Positions 16,334 through 26,166 of a stretch of DNA of 64,000 nucleotides are shown piece after piece. The notes beneath the pieces were generated by a model. The model had not been told where the DNA came from. It saw nothing but the letters and a program-made list of their open reading frames with translations, and ran no database searches. Source of the DNA: RYN-230 sp963711705 (lineage in GTDB: Bacteria > Actinomycetota > Actinomycetes > Streptosporangiales > Streptosporangiaceae); assembly GCA_963711705.1 (NCBI GenBank), contig CAVQFM010000008.1, positions 1 to 64,000 of the forward strand. Reading direction: 5' to 3'. Position numbers and translations under genes: made by a program. Position 1 is the first letter of the stretch. The number at the start of each line of letters is the position of its first letter.

Positions 16334-19285
16334 ATGGCCGGGGTGGATAGGGCTGGTGCCGGTATGGCTGACGTGGGTGATCAGTCTCGGTTCCGTTACA
16401 ACGGCCGGCTGGCGAACGAGATCGAGCTGCGCTGGCAGGACTATTGGGAGGCGGCCGGGACGTTCGGCACCCCGAACCCGGCTGGGCCGCTGGCGGCGGG
16501 TTTTGACCAGGTCGCCGGCCACCCGAAGTTCATGATCATGGACATGTTCCCCTACCCGAGCGGCTCGGGCCTGCATGTGGGTCATCCACTGGGCTACATC
16601 GCCACCGATGCCTATGCCCGCTATCTGCGGATGACGGGGCACAATGTGCTTCACCCGTTTGGTTATGACGCGTTCGGGCTGCCCGCGGAGCAGTACGCCA
16701 TCGACACCGGGCAACATCCCAAGGCCACCACCGAGCGCAACATCGCCGCCATGAAACGCCAGCTGCGGCGGCTGGGCCTTGGCCACGATCTGCGGCGTGA
16801 GTTCGCGACCACCGATCCCTCCTACTACAAGTGGACCCAGTGGATCTTCCTGCAGATCTTTAACAGCTGGTTCGACCGTGAGGCTGGCCGTGCGCGGCCG
16901 GTCGCAGAACTGGTGGCCGAGTTCAAGTGGGGCCGCCGGGCGCCGGTCAGCGAGGCCAACCCTGGGGATCGGCCCTGGGCCGAGCTGGGCGATACCGGCC
17001 GCCGGAAGGTGGTTGACAGCTACCGGCTCGCCTACATCTCCGAGGAGCTCGTCAACTGGTGTCCCGGCCTGGGCACAGCGCTCGCCAACGAAGAGATCAC
17101 CGTGGACGGGCGCAGCGACATCGGCAACTACCCGGTGTACCGGCGGCCGCTCCGCCAGTGGATGCTGCGGATCACTGCCTACGCGGAGCGGCTGTTCCGC
17201 GATCTCGACCACGTCAACTGGCCCGAGCCGATCAAGATCATGCAGCGGAACTGGATCGGCCCCAGCGACGGCGCCAGTATCGATTTCCAGGTGGCGGGCC
17301 CGGCTGGCGCACTGATCCGCGCGTTCACCACCCGGCCGGACACGCTGCCGGGTGCCACCTATCTGGTGCTGGCCCCCGAGCACCCGATGGTCGATGAGCT
17401 GACCGCCGCCGCCTGGCCCGAGGGGACCCCGGCGGCCTGGCGGTATCCGGAGACGGGGACCCACACCCCGCAAGCCGCCGTCCGCGCTTACCGGGACCGG
17501 GCGGCACGGCTCAGTGACCGGCAGCGCTCCGACGACACCCACGACAAGACCGGGGTCTTCACCGGCTCGCACGTGATCAATCCCATGACCGGCGAGTCCA
17601 TCCCGGTGTTCATCGCCGACTACGTGCACATGGCCTACGGGTCGGGTGCGATCATGGCGGTGCCCGCGCATGACCAGCGGGACCTGGAGCTGGCCCGCCG
17701 GTTCGGGCTTCCGGTCCGGGCGGTCCTGCAGCCGCCGCCGGCATGGTTCACCGAACGGGGCCTGCCACCCGATAGCCCCGCGGGCACGTGGCCGGAGGCA
17801 TTTGCCGATGAGGGCAGCTACCTCGACCTGGGTGTGCCCAGGCTCGACTGCGCCGGCCTGGGCAGGCAAGCCGGAATCGCGGCCGCCATCGGCTGGCTGG
17901 AATCGGCCGGAACTGGCCATCGCCAGCGTTCCTACCGGCTGCGTGACTGGCTGTTCTCCCGGCAGCGCTACTGGGGTGAACCGTTCCCAATCGTCTACGA
18001 CGAGCATGGGCTACCTGTTGCCCTGCCCGAGGAAGAACTGCCAGTGACGCTGCCCGATATGGCGGACTTCCGGCCGCAGCCACAGGCAGGCGAGTCGGAC
18101 GACCCGGTGCCGCCGCTGGCGCGCGCGGCGGAATGGGCGCAGCCCGAACTCGACTTGGGTGACGGCCCAAAACGGTACCGCCGCGAACTCAATACCATGC
18201 CTCAATGGGCCGGATCCTGCTGGTACTACCTGCGCTATCTTGACCCGGCCAACTCCGAGCAGCTGGTGGACCCGGCGGTTGAGCGGTACTGGATGGTGCC
18301 CCCAGACGCGGCACCCGGCGACGGTGGGGTCAACTTGTATGTGGGCGGCGTCGAGCACGCCGTGCTGCATCTGCTCTACGCACGTTTCTGGCACAAGGTG
18401 CTGTACGACCTGGGCTACCTCTCCACCAAGGAGCCGTTCCGCCGCCTGTTCAGCCAGGGGTACATCCTGGCGGACGCCTACCTCGACGCGCGTGGCATGT
18501 ACGTGCCAGCCGCCGAGGTCGTCACAGCAACGGACGGCCCGCCGCAATACCAGGGCCAGCCGGTAACCTCACGCGCGGGCAAGATGGGCAAGAGCCTGAA
18601 GAACGCCATCAGCCCAGATGACATCTACACCGCCTACGGCGCCGACACGCTACGCCTGTACGAGATGGCCATGGGCCCACTCGACACCGACCGGCCCTGG
18701 CGAACCAACGACATCATCGGCGTCCACCGATTCCTCCAGCGACTGTGGCGCACCATCATCGACGAGGACTCCGGCGCGCTACGGGTGCACGACCAGCCCC
18801 CCGACGACCAGACCACCCGCCGGCTGCACCACACGGTCAAGGTCGTCCGCAGAGACTTGCAGCATCTGCGGTTCAACACCGCGATCGCCCGCCTGATGGA
18901 ACTCAACACCCACGCGGCCAAGCTGGCCGTGGCGGAAGGTGGCCCTCCGCGCGGGCTGGCCGAGCCACTGGTGCTGATGGTGGCCCCGTTCGCGCCGCAC
19001 ATCGCCGAAGAACTCTGGTCCAGAATGGGTCACGCCGCATCGCTGGCGTACGAGCCATTTCCCCAGTTCGACGAGACGCTGGCGGCCGAGCAGGTGGTCA
19101 CAATGCCGGTTCAGATCGACGGAAAGACCCGCTTCCGGATGGAGGTCCCGGCCGGTGCCGGGGAGGAAGAAATCGCTCAGGCCATGGCCAGCCACCCCGA
19201 ATACACCCGGCACACCGGGGACGTAACGGTCAGCCGGCTGGTGATCGTCCCCGGCCGGATCGTCAACATCGTGACCCAGCCATAG
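16334..19285 (+). CDS. leuS: Leucyl-tRNA synthetase
   Basis: Charges tRNA-Leu. The class I signature PYPSGSGLHVGHPLGY carries the HIGH motif as HVGH (first His about residue 81), and the KMSKS loop reads GKMGKSLKN (Lys about 750). The CP1 editing domain is present (TTRPDTLPGATYLV), and the zinc/leucine-specific and anticodon-binding parts follow to the end. About 983 residues, normal for the family. The start is uncertain: ATG 16295, 16334 and 16364 are all in frame and none has an ideal ribosome site; conservation begins only at SRFRYNGRLANEIE. Regulation by the leader and attenuator at 16182-16263 is likely. Confidence 0.95.
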   Translation: MAGVDRAGAGMADVGDQSRFRYNGRLANEIELRWQDYWEAAGTFGTPNPAGPLAAGFDQVAGHPKFMIMDMFPYPSGSGLHVGHPLGYIATDAYARYLRMTGHNVLHPFGYDAFGLPAEQYAIDTGQHPKATTERNIAAMKRQLRRLGLGHDLRREFATTDPSYYKWTQWIFLQIFNSWFDREAGRARPVAELVAEFKWGRRAPVSEANPGDRPWAELGDTGRRKVVDSYRLAYISEELVNWCPGLGTALANEEITVDGRSDIGNYPVYRRPLRQWMLRITAYAERLFRDLDHVNWPEPIKIMQRNWIGPSDGASIDFQVAGPAGALIRAFTTRPDTLPGATYLVLAPEHPMVDELTAAAWPEGTPAAWRYPETGTHTPQAAVRAYRDRAARLSDRQRSDDTHDKTGVFTGSHVINPMTGESIPVFIADYVHMAYGSGAIMAVPAHDQRDLELARRFGLPVRAVLQPPPAWFTERGLPPDSPAGTWPEAFADEGSYLDLGVPRLDCAGLGRQAGIAAAIGWLESAGTGHRQRSYRLRDWLFSRQRYWGEPFPIVYDEHGLPVALPEEELPVTLPDMADFRPQPQAGESDDPVPPLARAAEWAQPELDLGDGPKRYRRELNTMPQWAGSCWYYLRYLDPANSEQLVDPAVERYWMVPPDAAPGDGGVNLYVGGVEHAVLHLLYARFWHKVLYDLGYLSTKEPFRRLFSQGYILADAYLDARGMYVPAAEVVTATDGPPQYQGQPVTSRAGKMGKSLKNAISPDDIYTAYGADTLRLYEMAMGPLDTDRPWRTNDIIGVHRFLQRLWRTIIDEDSGALRVHDQPPDDQTTRRLHHTVKVVRRDLQHLRFNTAIARLMELNTHAAKLAVAEGGPPRGLAEPLVLMVAPFAPHIAEELWSRMGHAASLAYEPFPQFDETLAAEQVVTMPVQIDGKTRFRMEVPAGAGEEEIAQAMASHPEYTRHTGDVTVSRLVIVPGRIVNIVTQP

Positions 19286-19442
19286 GACCACTCCGCGAGC
19301 CGCGAAAATCGTTAGTGGACCTGGATCAGGGGCAGTGCCGCAATATACGTTCGCAGTTCAAGGACGTCTCCGGGATCGGAGTTGCCTTGCAGGGTGCTTG
19401 ACGAGCCGTGCACTGATCGTCCGGCCGTCTGGTGGCTGCCGG

Positions 19443-20151
19443 TTACTGATGGGGCCCGGTGTCGGGGTTTCTGCGCGCAGGGCCTGATTCGCCCGCCGTG
19501 ACGAGGCCGTTTCGTAGGCGAGAACGACGGCCTGGGCGCGGTCACGGAGATCGAGCTTGGCCAGGATGCGGCCAACGTGGGTTTTGGTTGTCTGCTCGGC
19601 GATGACTAGGGTGTCGCTGATCTCGGTGTTGGACAGGCCTGTAGCGATCAGCCGCATCACCTCGGTCTCCCGCGGAGTGAGGGCGCCGAGCGTGAGCGGG
19701 AACGGCGGGCCGGAGCGTGGCTGGCGGGCGAAGTCGGCTATCAGCCGCCGGGTTACCGACGGGGCGAGCAGGGCGTCACCGGCGGCCACCACGCGGACCG
19801 CGTGCACCAGTTCGGCGGCGGTGGCGTCCTTCAGCAGGAAACCACTGGCGCCCGCCCGCAACGCCTCATACACGTAGTCGTCGAGGTCGAACGTCGTGAG
19901 CATCAGCACTCGCGGCCGGTCCGGGCTGGCCGCGACGCAGAGGATCTGCCGGGTCGCTTCCAGCCCGTCCAGGACCGGCATCCGGACGTCCATCAGAATG
20001 ACGTCAGGCCGCAAGTCCGCGCCTGGCGGACCGCTTCGGCACCGTCAGCGGCCTGGCCCACCACGACCAGGCCTGGCTGGGCGGTGAGTACCGCGGCGAA
20101 GCCCTCTCGGACCATCGCCTGGTCGTCGGCGATCAGGCACCGCGTGGTCAC
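19443..20151 (-). pseudogene. NarL-type response regulator, frameshifted
   Basis: Starts at GTG 20151 (VTTRCLIADDQAMVREGF), overlapping the kinase stop. Near 20010 the frame breaks inside QAR/DLRPDVILMDVRMP; restoring one G (GCGCGG to GCGCGGG) rejoins the receiver. The rest is well conserved (LTTFDLDDYVYEAL, FLLKDATAAEL, LTPRETEVMRLIATGLSN, TTKTHVGRILAKL). A second missing G near 19507 replaces the usual YETGLV ending with a long shadow; corrected, it stops at 19443. Two identical-type G losses may be sequencing errors, but the adjoining kinase is truly truncated, so decay is credible. Confidence 0.75.
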
Positions 20152-20808
20152 ACCCCCACCCATCGCCCGGTTCCCCGCCATGCCGTCTCGCCGAGTGGGA
20201 GCACCGCTGAGACCACGAAGCCGCCATCGGGCACCGGGCCGACCGACAGCGAACCGCCGAGCAGCGCCACCTGCTCGCGCATCCCGGTCAGCCCGTGGCC
20301 CGGCCCGTGTTCCTTCCCGGCCGGGCCCGTGGGACCGCCGGGTCCATTGGCCACTCGCAGCAGTACTGCGCCGGCCTCGTGGTCCACCGACACGGTGACC
20401 GCGGCTCCCGGGGCATGCTGACTGGCATTGGACAGCGATTCCTGCACGATCCGGTAGGCGCACACGCCGACGCCGGACGGCACCTGGCCCGGCGAGGGGG
20501 GCACGGACAGCTCGACCGATACCCCGGCTCGCCGGGCGGTGTTGACGAGCGCGGGCAGGTCCGCCAACTGCGGCTGTGGCGCCAGAACGGCAGCCGGGTC
20601 TTGGCGCAGCACGCCGAGCAGCCGCCGCATCTGCGCCAGTGCCTCGCGCGCCTCCGCACTGACCGAGCCGAACTCGGAGCGGGCCGGGTCGGTCAGGCCG
20701 CTGAGGCGGTAGGGCGCGGTCTCGGCCCGGACCGCGATCAGTGACATGTGATGGGCGACCACGTCATGCATTTCCCCGCGCGATTCGGGTGCGCTCTTCC
20801 AGCACGGT
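20148..20808 (-). pseudogene. Sensor histidine kinase, 5'-truncated at tRNA scar
   Basis: Keeps the catalytic half only: phosphoacceptor box EMHDVVAHHMSLIAVRAET, N box VVQESLSNASQHAP-like (RIVQESLSNASQHAPGA), G2 region HGLTGMREQVALLGG and a normal end overlapping the regulator. Upstream, VLEERTRIAR is in another frame (one extra G near 20777), and then the reading frame runs straight into the antisense of a tRNA-Pro fragment at 20810. All membrane sensor helices are missing. The gene was cut at that junction. Confidence 0.78.
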
Positions 20809-20809
20809 C

Positions 20810-20876
20810 CAAATCCGGCCGTCCCGACCATTGCGAAGCAGGTCAGAAGGGGTTTCGGGTCTCCGCCCGGGACCCC
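20810..20876 (+). pseudogene. Third tRNA-Pro 3' scrap with terminator-like hairpin
   Basis: 20810-20828 is identical to the last 19 bases of the tRNA-Pro ends (CAAATCCGGCCGTCCCGAC). After 9 unrelated bases, 20838-20850 repeats GCAGGTCAGAAGG found right after the tRNA at 33-45. A GGGGT...ACCCC hairpin follows (20849-20876). It is therefore a copy of a tRNA end plus its flank, abutting a truncated kinase: a recombination scar. Confidence 0.65.
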
Positions 20877-21084
20877 TTGATGCAAGGGGCCGGACAGGGT
20901 CAGGTCTGCGGAAACGCGCTTCCCGGCGCGCAGCGGGTGCTACGTTCCGAATTGGTTCTTCAGGTACGTCGGAGCTAAGGCGGCCGGCCACCCTCATCCG
21001 GGAACAGTCGGCCGTCTGCGGGCCTCATGGCGCGAGCATCACCCGTCCGCAGGTCAGCGGCAGCCGGCGGGAAGAGGTGAGTCT

Positions 21085-22068
21085 GTGGGCTTCCGGTACC
21101 CCGGGCAGAACGGGTCAGCGGTCCCAGCACGCTGGCCCCGTACCGCGGCGGCCGTCATGCTCGCCGTCGTCTCACTGGTGGCGCCATCGGCTGGCAGCGC
21201 ATCTGTGCACGCCACGGCTGCTGCCAGTGGCGCTTCCCGGCTGGCTCCCACTGGCTCGCCGGGCAACCTCGCCCGGCTGGAAGCCCGGGCCGCCAGGCTG
21301 GCTCGGCAGTACCGCGGTCAGCTGCTGCAGCTCACCGATGCCGACAGCGCCGCGAAGGCGGCGACGGCCAGGGTGGTGCGGCTGCGCAGTCAGCTCGGCC
21401 AGGCTCGCCGGGAACTCGCGGCGCTCGCCGCGGCCAGATACATGGGCGGCGCGCAGGCTCCGGAGATCACGATATTGAGCGATGACAACCCGCAGCGGGT
21501 TCTGGAGGACACGGCGATCCTGGAATACCTGGGCCGCCAGCGCAGCCTCCAGCAGCAGGCGCTGCAACGGTTCATGGCAACCGAGCAGCGCGCCGAGCGG
21601 GCCGCGCAGGTCAGGGTCAGGGCTCTGCGCCGGCTGGTCGCGGCACTGGCAAGCCAGCAGCACCGGGTCAAGGCCCTCATTGCCAAGTTCCGGCCCCAGT
21701 CCCCGGTCACCGGCGGCAGCATCACCCCCCGCATGCGGCAGGTCAAGGATGCGATCGACCGGAGGTTCGGCCCATTCCCCGCCATCGGCTGCTACCGGCC
21801 CGAGGCCTCCGGTGAGCATCCTCTAGGCCGGGCGTGCGACTTCATGCTGAGCACCGGAGGGATCATGCCCACTGCGGGGAACGTGCAGCGCGGCTACCAG
21901 ATCGCGGCGTGGGCCCAGGCGAACGCGTCGCAGCTGGGGATCATGTACATCATCTACCGGCAGAGGATCTGGGATATCCGGACGGGGTCGTCAGGGTGGG
22001 TCCCCATGGCCGACCGCGGGAGCATCACCGCCAACCACTTCGATCACGTGCACATCTCAGTGTTCTAA
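21085..22068 (+). CDS. Secreted coiled-coil protein with M15-like C-terminal domain
   Basis: 327 residues, GTG start with GGAAGAGG upstream. A signal peptide or anchor (about 20-45, AAVMLAVVSLVAPSAGSASVHA) leads to a long Ala/Arg/Gln-rich coiled coil (about 60-205), then a C-terminal domain starting TPRMRQVKDAIDRRFGPF with RACDFML and ending TANHFDHVHISVF. The spaced His/Asp residues match the fold of D,D-peptidase-like (M15/ARB_07466-type) domains found on actinobacterial cell-wall proteins. Probably acts at the peptidoglycan, as an enzyme or activator like NlpC/RipA-type coiled-coil proteins. Not truncated; stands alone. Confidence 0.75.
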   Translation: MGFRYPGQNGSAVPARWPRTAAAVMLAVVSLVAPSAGSASVHATAAASGASRLAPTGSPGNLARLEARAARLARQYRGQLLQLTDADSAAKAATARVVRLRSQLGQARRELAALAAARYMGGAQAPEITILSDDNPQRVLEDTAILEYLGRQRSLQQQALQRFMATEQRAERAAQVRVRALRRLVAALASQQHRVKALIAKFRPQSPVTGGSITPRMRQVKDAIDRRFGPFPAIGCYRPEASGEHPLGRACDFMLSTGGIMPTAGNVQRGYQIAAWAQANASQLGIMYIIYRQRIWDIRTGSSGWVPMADRGSITANHFDHVHISVF

Positions 22069-22101
22069 GCCCGTTCGATCTGCCTCGACCGGACCGGTGG
22101 G

Positions 22102-22530
22102 TTACGCCCGCGCAAGTTCGAGCACAGGAATGGTGCGGACTCCAGCGGTTTGCCGTGCGTATTCGGCAAATCCTGGGTAGCGCCGCGCTTGCTCGGCGTA
22201 GATGCGGTCGCGTTCAGCACCTGTCAGCTCGCGGACGGTCACGTTGTATGTCTCGGTTCCGCGTTCGACACTGCCGCTACCGGCGGCGGTGAGGTTGCGG
22301 TACCAGTCGGGGTTGGTGGGTGCTCCTGCCTTGGTTGCGAAGACGTAGATGATGTCCGGCTCGGTGTCGTGCGGGAGGTACATCATCGGGTTGACGTACT
22401 CCCGCCCGCTTGTGCGGCCGCGGTGATGCACCAGGACCATCGGAGCACCCTCGAAGTTTCCGCCAACCCGGCCCTCGTTCGCTCGGAACTCCGCGATGGT
22501 CTTCGCGTTCCAGTCGAGAGTGTCGCTCAT
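22102..22530 (-). CDS. Deazaflavin (F420)-dependent nitroreductase-family protein
   Basis: 142 residues from ATG 22530 (AGGAG 7 bases before). The split-beta-barrel DDN family of F420H2-dependent quinone/nitro reductases is recognised by the start DWNAKTIAEFRANEGRVGG, the MVLVHHRGRTSGREYVNPM block and NPDWYRNLTAAG. Such proteins are largely confined to F420-making actinobacteria and a few other groups, so this supports the taxonomic reading. Physiological substrate unknown; menaquinone is the one established for Mycobacterium Ddn. Confidence 0.88.
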   Translation of the reverse strand: MSDTLDWNAKTIAEFRANEGRVGGNFEGAPMVLVHHRGRTSGREYVNPMMYLPHDTEPDIIYVFATKAGAPTNPDWYRNLTAAGSGSVERGTETYNVTVRELTGAERDRIYAEQARRYPGFAEYARQTAGVRTIPVLELARA

Positions 22531-22669
22531 GTCAAGCTCCTGTCGTTCACGGTCCCGGGGCATGCGCTGGGACGGGGTTGATGGACGGTGCGAGGCGGGA
22601 CGACCTCGCGGTCGTGACTGAAGCCCGCCCGTCGAGCCCCAGCTCCACGAGACCTCTCCTCATCGGTAC

Positions 22670-23305
22670 TCAACCGCCTTCAGCACCATCCAGGGCCACC
22701 TCCACTGCGGGCCCGATACGGGTGCCTTCGGCGTAGTCGCAGGTGCCGTCGGCCTGGAACTGCCGGGCGGCGCGGACCACCTCGGCGCCGAGCTTGCGCA
22801 ACTGGCTGGCGACCGCCTCGTCCTTGAGGCGTCCGTCCGGGTCGAACGACTGCCACGACTGGGCCACCGGCAGCACCAGCGGCACGCTCCAGCCGCGCAG
22901 CGACCGGGCGATGAAGTCCATCGTGTTGACCGCCTGCAGCCCCTGCACCCCGCCCGCCGTGGTCACCAGCCCGATCGGCTTGTTAGACAGGTACGGCGGC
23001 TCGTTCTCGGCCAGCAGGATCAGCCAGTCCAGCGCGTTCTTGAACGAGCCGCTGACCGACCCGTGGTAGGTAGGGCTGGACCAGATCAGCGCGTCAGCGT
23101 GGTACATCGTCTCGGCCAGCCGGTGCGCGGCCGGCGGCGGCGCGTGCTCGTCGGTGTACAACGGCAGGCCCAGGTCACGGACCCAGATCAGCTCGACGTC
23201 GGCGCCGCTGGCGGCGGCTCCCTCCAGAGCGACCTGCAGGGCAGTGCGGCTAGTGGACATATCCCGCAGCGAGCCGCCAAGTCCTGCCACGCGCACGGAT
23301 CTCAT
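22670..23305 (-). CDS. NADPH-dependent FMN reductase family protein
   Basis: 211-residue flavodoxin-like protein. The phosphate-binding loop GLGGSLRDMSTSRTAL, SSPTYHGSVSGSFKNALDW and TTAGGVQG are the FMN-contact segments of the SsuE/ArsH-type family. Ribosome site GGAGGGAG before the ATG at 23305. It could reduce FMN or quinones. Lies 140 bases upstream of the F420-type nitroreductase in the same direction, possibly one redox unit. Confidence 0.88.
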   Translation of the reverse strand: MRSVRVAGLGGSLRDMSTSRTALQVALEGAAASGADVELIWVRDLGLPLYTDEHAPPPAAHRLAETMYHADALIWSSPTYHGSVSGSFKNALDWLILLAENEPPYLSNKPIGLVTTAGGVQGLQAVNTMDFIARSLRGWSVPLVLPVAQSWQSFDPDGRLKDEAVASQLRKLGAEVVRAARQFQADGTCDYAEGTRIGPAVEVALDGAEGG

Positions 23306-23549
23306 GCCTTTCGCTCCCTCCTCCCTTGTCTGGCGGCCCGGTCACCGCCGGCCTGCCGCTGCTCGTGACTGATCATCGGCGTCATCGCCTCGGTGGAGGA
23401 AATCGCCTCAACCTACTGTGGGCGCTAGCCAAGTGAGTAGCCGTCACCTAGTTATGGTGATTGCGCTAGGGCGGCCGGGCCCTCCGCCCGCGCCGACAAC
23501 GACTGCCACACGCTCGCTTATTCGGATGACGTCTCGTCTCTCCTTCCGG

Positions 23550-24772
23550 TCACGGACGGCGTCCCAGCAGTGCCCAGCCCGCGACGACCACGCCCAGCCC
23601 GACGAGGATGGCGAACCCGAGCACGGTGTTGGGTGCGCTCGCACCTAGGTCGAGCGCGACTCCGGCTCCGATCACCGGAACCGAGAGTCCTACGTAGAGC
23701 GCGATGAGCAGGTCCGACGTCATCGCGACGCGGCTTTCTGGCGGGCTCGCCTCAAGCACGATCCCGGTGGTCCCCTTGAAGACGGCACCAGAACCGCGCC
23801 GATCAGCGCACCCGCGATCAGGAACATCGCCAGATTTGGTGTGGAAAGGCGCACGGAAACAACGAGCAGCGCCAGACCCGCAAGCATGGAAACCGTTCCG
23901 AGTGCGAGCATCCGCGATGCCTGCAGCGTTGCCAACTGGGATACCACTCCGCAGGCAAAAAGAAGGAAGAGCGCAGCGCCGGCGAGTGCGTGCGAGGGAT
24001 GGTGCAGCGTGGTGGCGAGGAAGAGTCCGGACAGCCCTGCGAACAGGCCATTCGCGGAAAAGGCCGCAAGGGTCCCGGCTGCCGCTGGGACCGGAAGCCT
24101 GACCTTGGGTCGCGACCCGGCCGGCTTCTTCTCCGTTGCCAACGGGCCTGTCTCCGGCGCGGCCCACAGACCGATCAATGCGATCGCCCCTAGCGCGATG
24201 AACACAAGGTAGGGCACGGTCAGCGGCTGTGTCACCCACTGCGCAAGACAGCCGGCGATCAACGGGCCGACGCCAAGCGCGCCGATGGTAACTGCGGTGC
24301 CGATGGTCCTGGCACGGACGGGCGACGCCTTCGGATCCGCGCGCAGCCGCAACTCGATGAGGTACGTGATCGCGGTGCCCGCGGCCAGCCCGACCGACAC
24401 TCCGGTGACCAGCCGCCCGATCAGCAGCCCCGGCAGGTCCTTCCACGCCGCGAGCACCCCCACTGCGATCATCATCGTCGCGACGGCAACGAGCATCGTG
24501 CCCCGGCGCCCGATACGCGCGGCGATGGAACTGTCCCGTTGCAGTACGGCGATCGTGCTGCCCGCGAAGATCGCGAAGACCACGGTGATGGTGAGGGCAG
24601 AGAGGTGATCCCGGGTCCGGTAAAGGCCATAGAGAGGGCTGGGCAGGGTCGCGACCGCCATGACGATCAGGAAGGCGAACGCCGCCGCCCCAAAGCCGGA
24701 GCGGTGCCGGCGTCGCTGCGCCGTGGGCACCGCGGGCGCATTGACGTCGGGTGTGGCGGACACAGCGGTCAC
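23550..24772 (-). pseudogene. MFS transporter with single-base frameshift
   Basis: Twelve-helix major facilitator of the drug/sugar efflux type: SGFGAAAFAFLIVMAVATLP start, RIGRRGTMLV cytoplasmic loop (motif A-like), GLAAGTAITYLIELR, and later GLFAGLSGLFLATTLHH. The frame breaks near 23785: the expected GALIGAGSGAVFKGTTGIVLE needs one more G (GCGGTT read as GCGGGTT); the tail then continues to MTSDLLIALYVGLSVPVIGAG and stops at 23550. Start GTG 24772 overlaps the stop of the preceding relic. A single G-run deletion may be a sequencing error, in which case the gene is intact. Confidence 0.75.
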
Positions 24773-25005
24773 CAGACCTTCATGCCGCCATCGACCACGA
24801 GGCCGAGGGCGGAATGTAGGAACCCTCGCCGGAGGCAAGGAACAGCGCGACGTTCGCGACGTCCTCCGGCTGCCAGCAGCCGGACATGCCGCTCGGCCAA
24901 GTTGGCGGGCGTCTCCGGCCGGATGACCTCGAACATCTCATTCTGGTAGTCGATCGGCACCAGGGCGCAGTCCTGAGCGGTCCAGGCACCCCGGTCCTTC
25001 GCCAT
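24769..25005 (-). pseudogene. Chimeric relic: isochorismatase-like start joined to SDR end
   Basis: From ATG 25005 (AGGAG upstream) the protein starts like an isochorismatase-family cysteine hydrolase: DCALVPIDYQNEMFEVIRPE with the catalytic Asp. After HVRLLA (about 24872) the sequence becomes the C-terminus of a short-chain dehydrogenase: PEDVANVALFLASGEGSYI in one frame and LVVDGGMKVW in the next. Two unrelated genes have been fused by deletion and the joint is frameshifted, so neither can work. Confidence 0.7.
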
Positions 25006-25327
25006 CGTTGTTCTCCTCTGCCGCTCGCGCGAACGAGTGGTCCGGCCCGCTGCGGCACCCACGATTGCCACCGTGCAGGTGAACGGTCCTCACCAGATCC
25101 TGATGATTTCCCGCCGGGCCGCGTGGGACGGCGCCACGAGCAGGCTCGTGAATTCGGAGCCCGCCAAGGTCCCGGTATGGCCGAGCGGGGCGCGAACCAC
25201 TCGGGCACGAGCGAGCACAGGTCCCCGAAGGCCATCTGTCCGGTGCAGTCCAGGTAGTTGGCGAGGTAGGAGAGCAGTCGTCGACCACCACGCGGTAAAG
25301 CTGGCCATCTTCGGCGTCGAATACGCA
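25006..25327. other. 320 bp without recognisable gene
   Basis: A minus-strand frame contains LSYLANYLDCTGQMAFGDLCSLVPEW, which has ordinary composition but no family I recognise. It may be another scrap, since both flanks are eroded. Confidence 0.35.
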
Positions 25328-25882
25328 CTAAGCCGCAGTTGACGAACGGCTAATGTCGTCGCGAATGATGCCGTAGATGAAGCTATCGCGCCACTGCCCA
25401 TCCCGGAAGTGCGTCCCCCGAAGTCGGCCCTCCTGGCTGAATCCGCTCCGCTCCAGCGCCCGTTGCTCGGCGATGTTCTCCGCCTCTGTCGCCGCCCAGA
25501 TCCGGAACGCGGTTGTCGCCGAGAACAGGTATTCGACGAGCAGGCGCTGAGCCGCTGTACCGGCACCGCGTCCGCGCATCTCCGGAACGATCAGCACCCC
25601 AATCTCCCACGCCCCACGCCCGGGCCGTTCGGTCTCTCGCCAATCGACCCATCCAGCAAGGGCGTCGTCATCGACGGTGACGACGGCGAGACAGTAGGGA
25701 ATTGACCCGAGCAACCCGTCCTGTTCCCAGCGCTTCCGGTAGCCACCTGGCGGCATGAACCCGACCCAGCCGAACGGTTCCGAAAGCGCGGGGTCTGTAG
25801 CGAAACGGTCAAATAGCTCCAGGTCGGGCTCGGTGAACGGTCGAAGGCGCACAGGCAGCAGATCCACGCCGCATTTTCGCAC
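25328..25882 (-). CDS. GNAT-family N-acetyltransferase (RimJ/RimL-like)
   Basis: 184 residues. The start VRLRPFTEPDLELFDRF, the central GVLIVPEMRGRGAGTAAQRLLVEYLF (motif A, acetyl-CoA pyrophosphate loop R/Q-x-x-G-x-A/G as RGRGAG) and NIAEQRALERSGFSQEGRLRG are standard for the RimJ/RimL branch that modifies protein N-termini, antibiotics or amino acids. Complete and without obvious partner genes; transcribed alone. Confidence 0.9.
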   Translation of the reverse strand: MRKCGVDLLPVRLRPFTEPDLELFDRFATDPALSEPFGWVGFMPPGGYRKRWEQDGLLGSIPYCLAVVTVDDDALAGWVDWRETERPGRGAWEIGVLIVPEMRGRGAGTAAQRLLVEYLFSATTAFRIWAATEAENIAEQRALERSGFSQEGRLRGTHFRDGQWRDSFIYGIIRDDISRSSTAA

Positions 25883-26166
25883 AGGGTCCCCTTGAACCGG
25901 TTGCTCGTCTGACCCCCTTGAACGGCGTCCCGTCCCGCCTCGGGGAGCCGCGGGGAGCTATACGGGAGCCACCAGCCGGCCGGAAACCCAGCGCCTACGA
26001 CGGATCGTCAAGGAATCCGGGAAGCCAATTACGGAGCCAACGCCCGCCGGTTCCCCCGGGGCTCACCGCGATCCCTCGGGGGCGAGGCGGTTCAAGATCA
26101 CATGCGCTCCGGGTACTCCCGAGCTTGTGACCTTGGCGAACTGGTCTGCCCGGGCTTCGGCAGCCG

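Noticed and set aside
15845..18007. 720-residue minus-strand open frame
   Set aside because: It is the antisense shadow of leuS and the dispersed repeat; leuS is unambiguous and the shadow has no family features.
3188..20876. A single intact integrative element between tRNA-Pro repeats
   Set aside because: No complete integrase, excisionase or replication gene exists between the repeats, and the larger interval includes the essential leuS.
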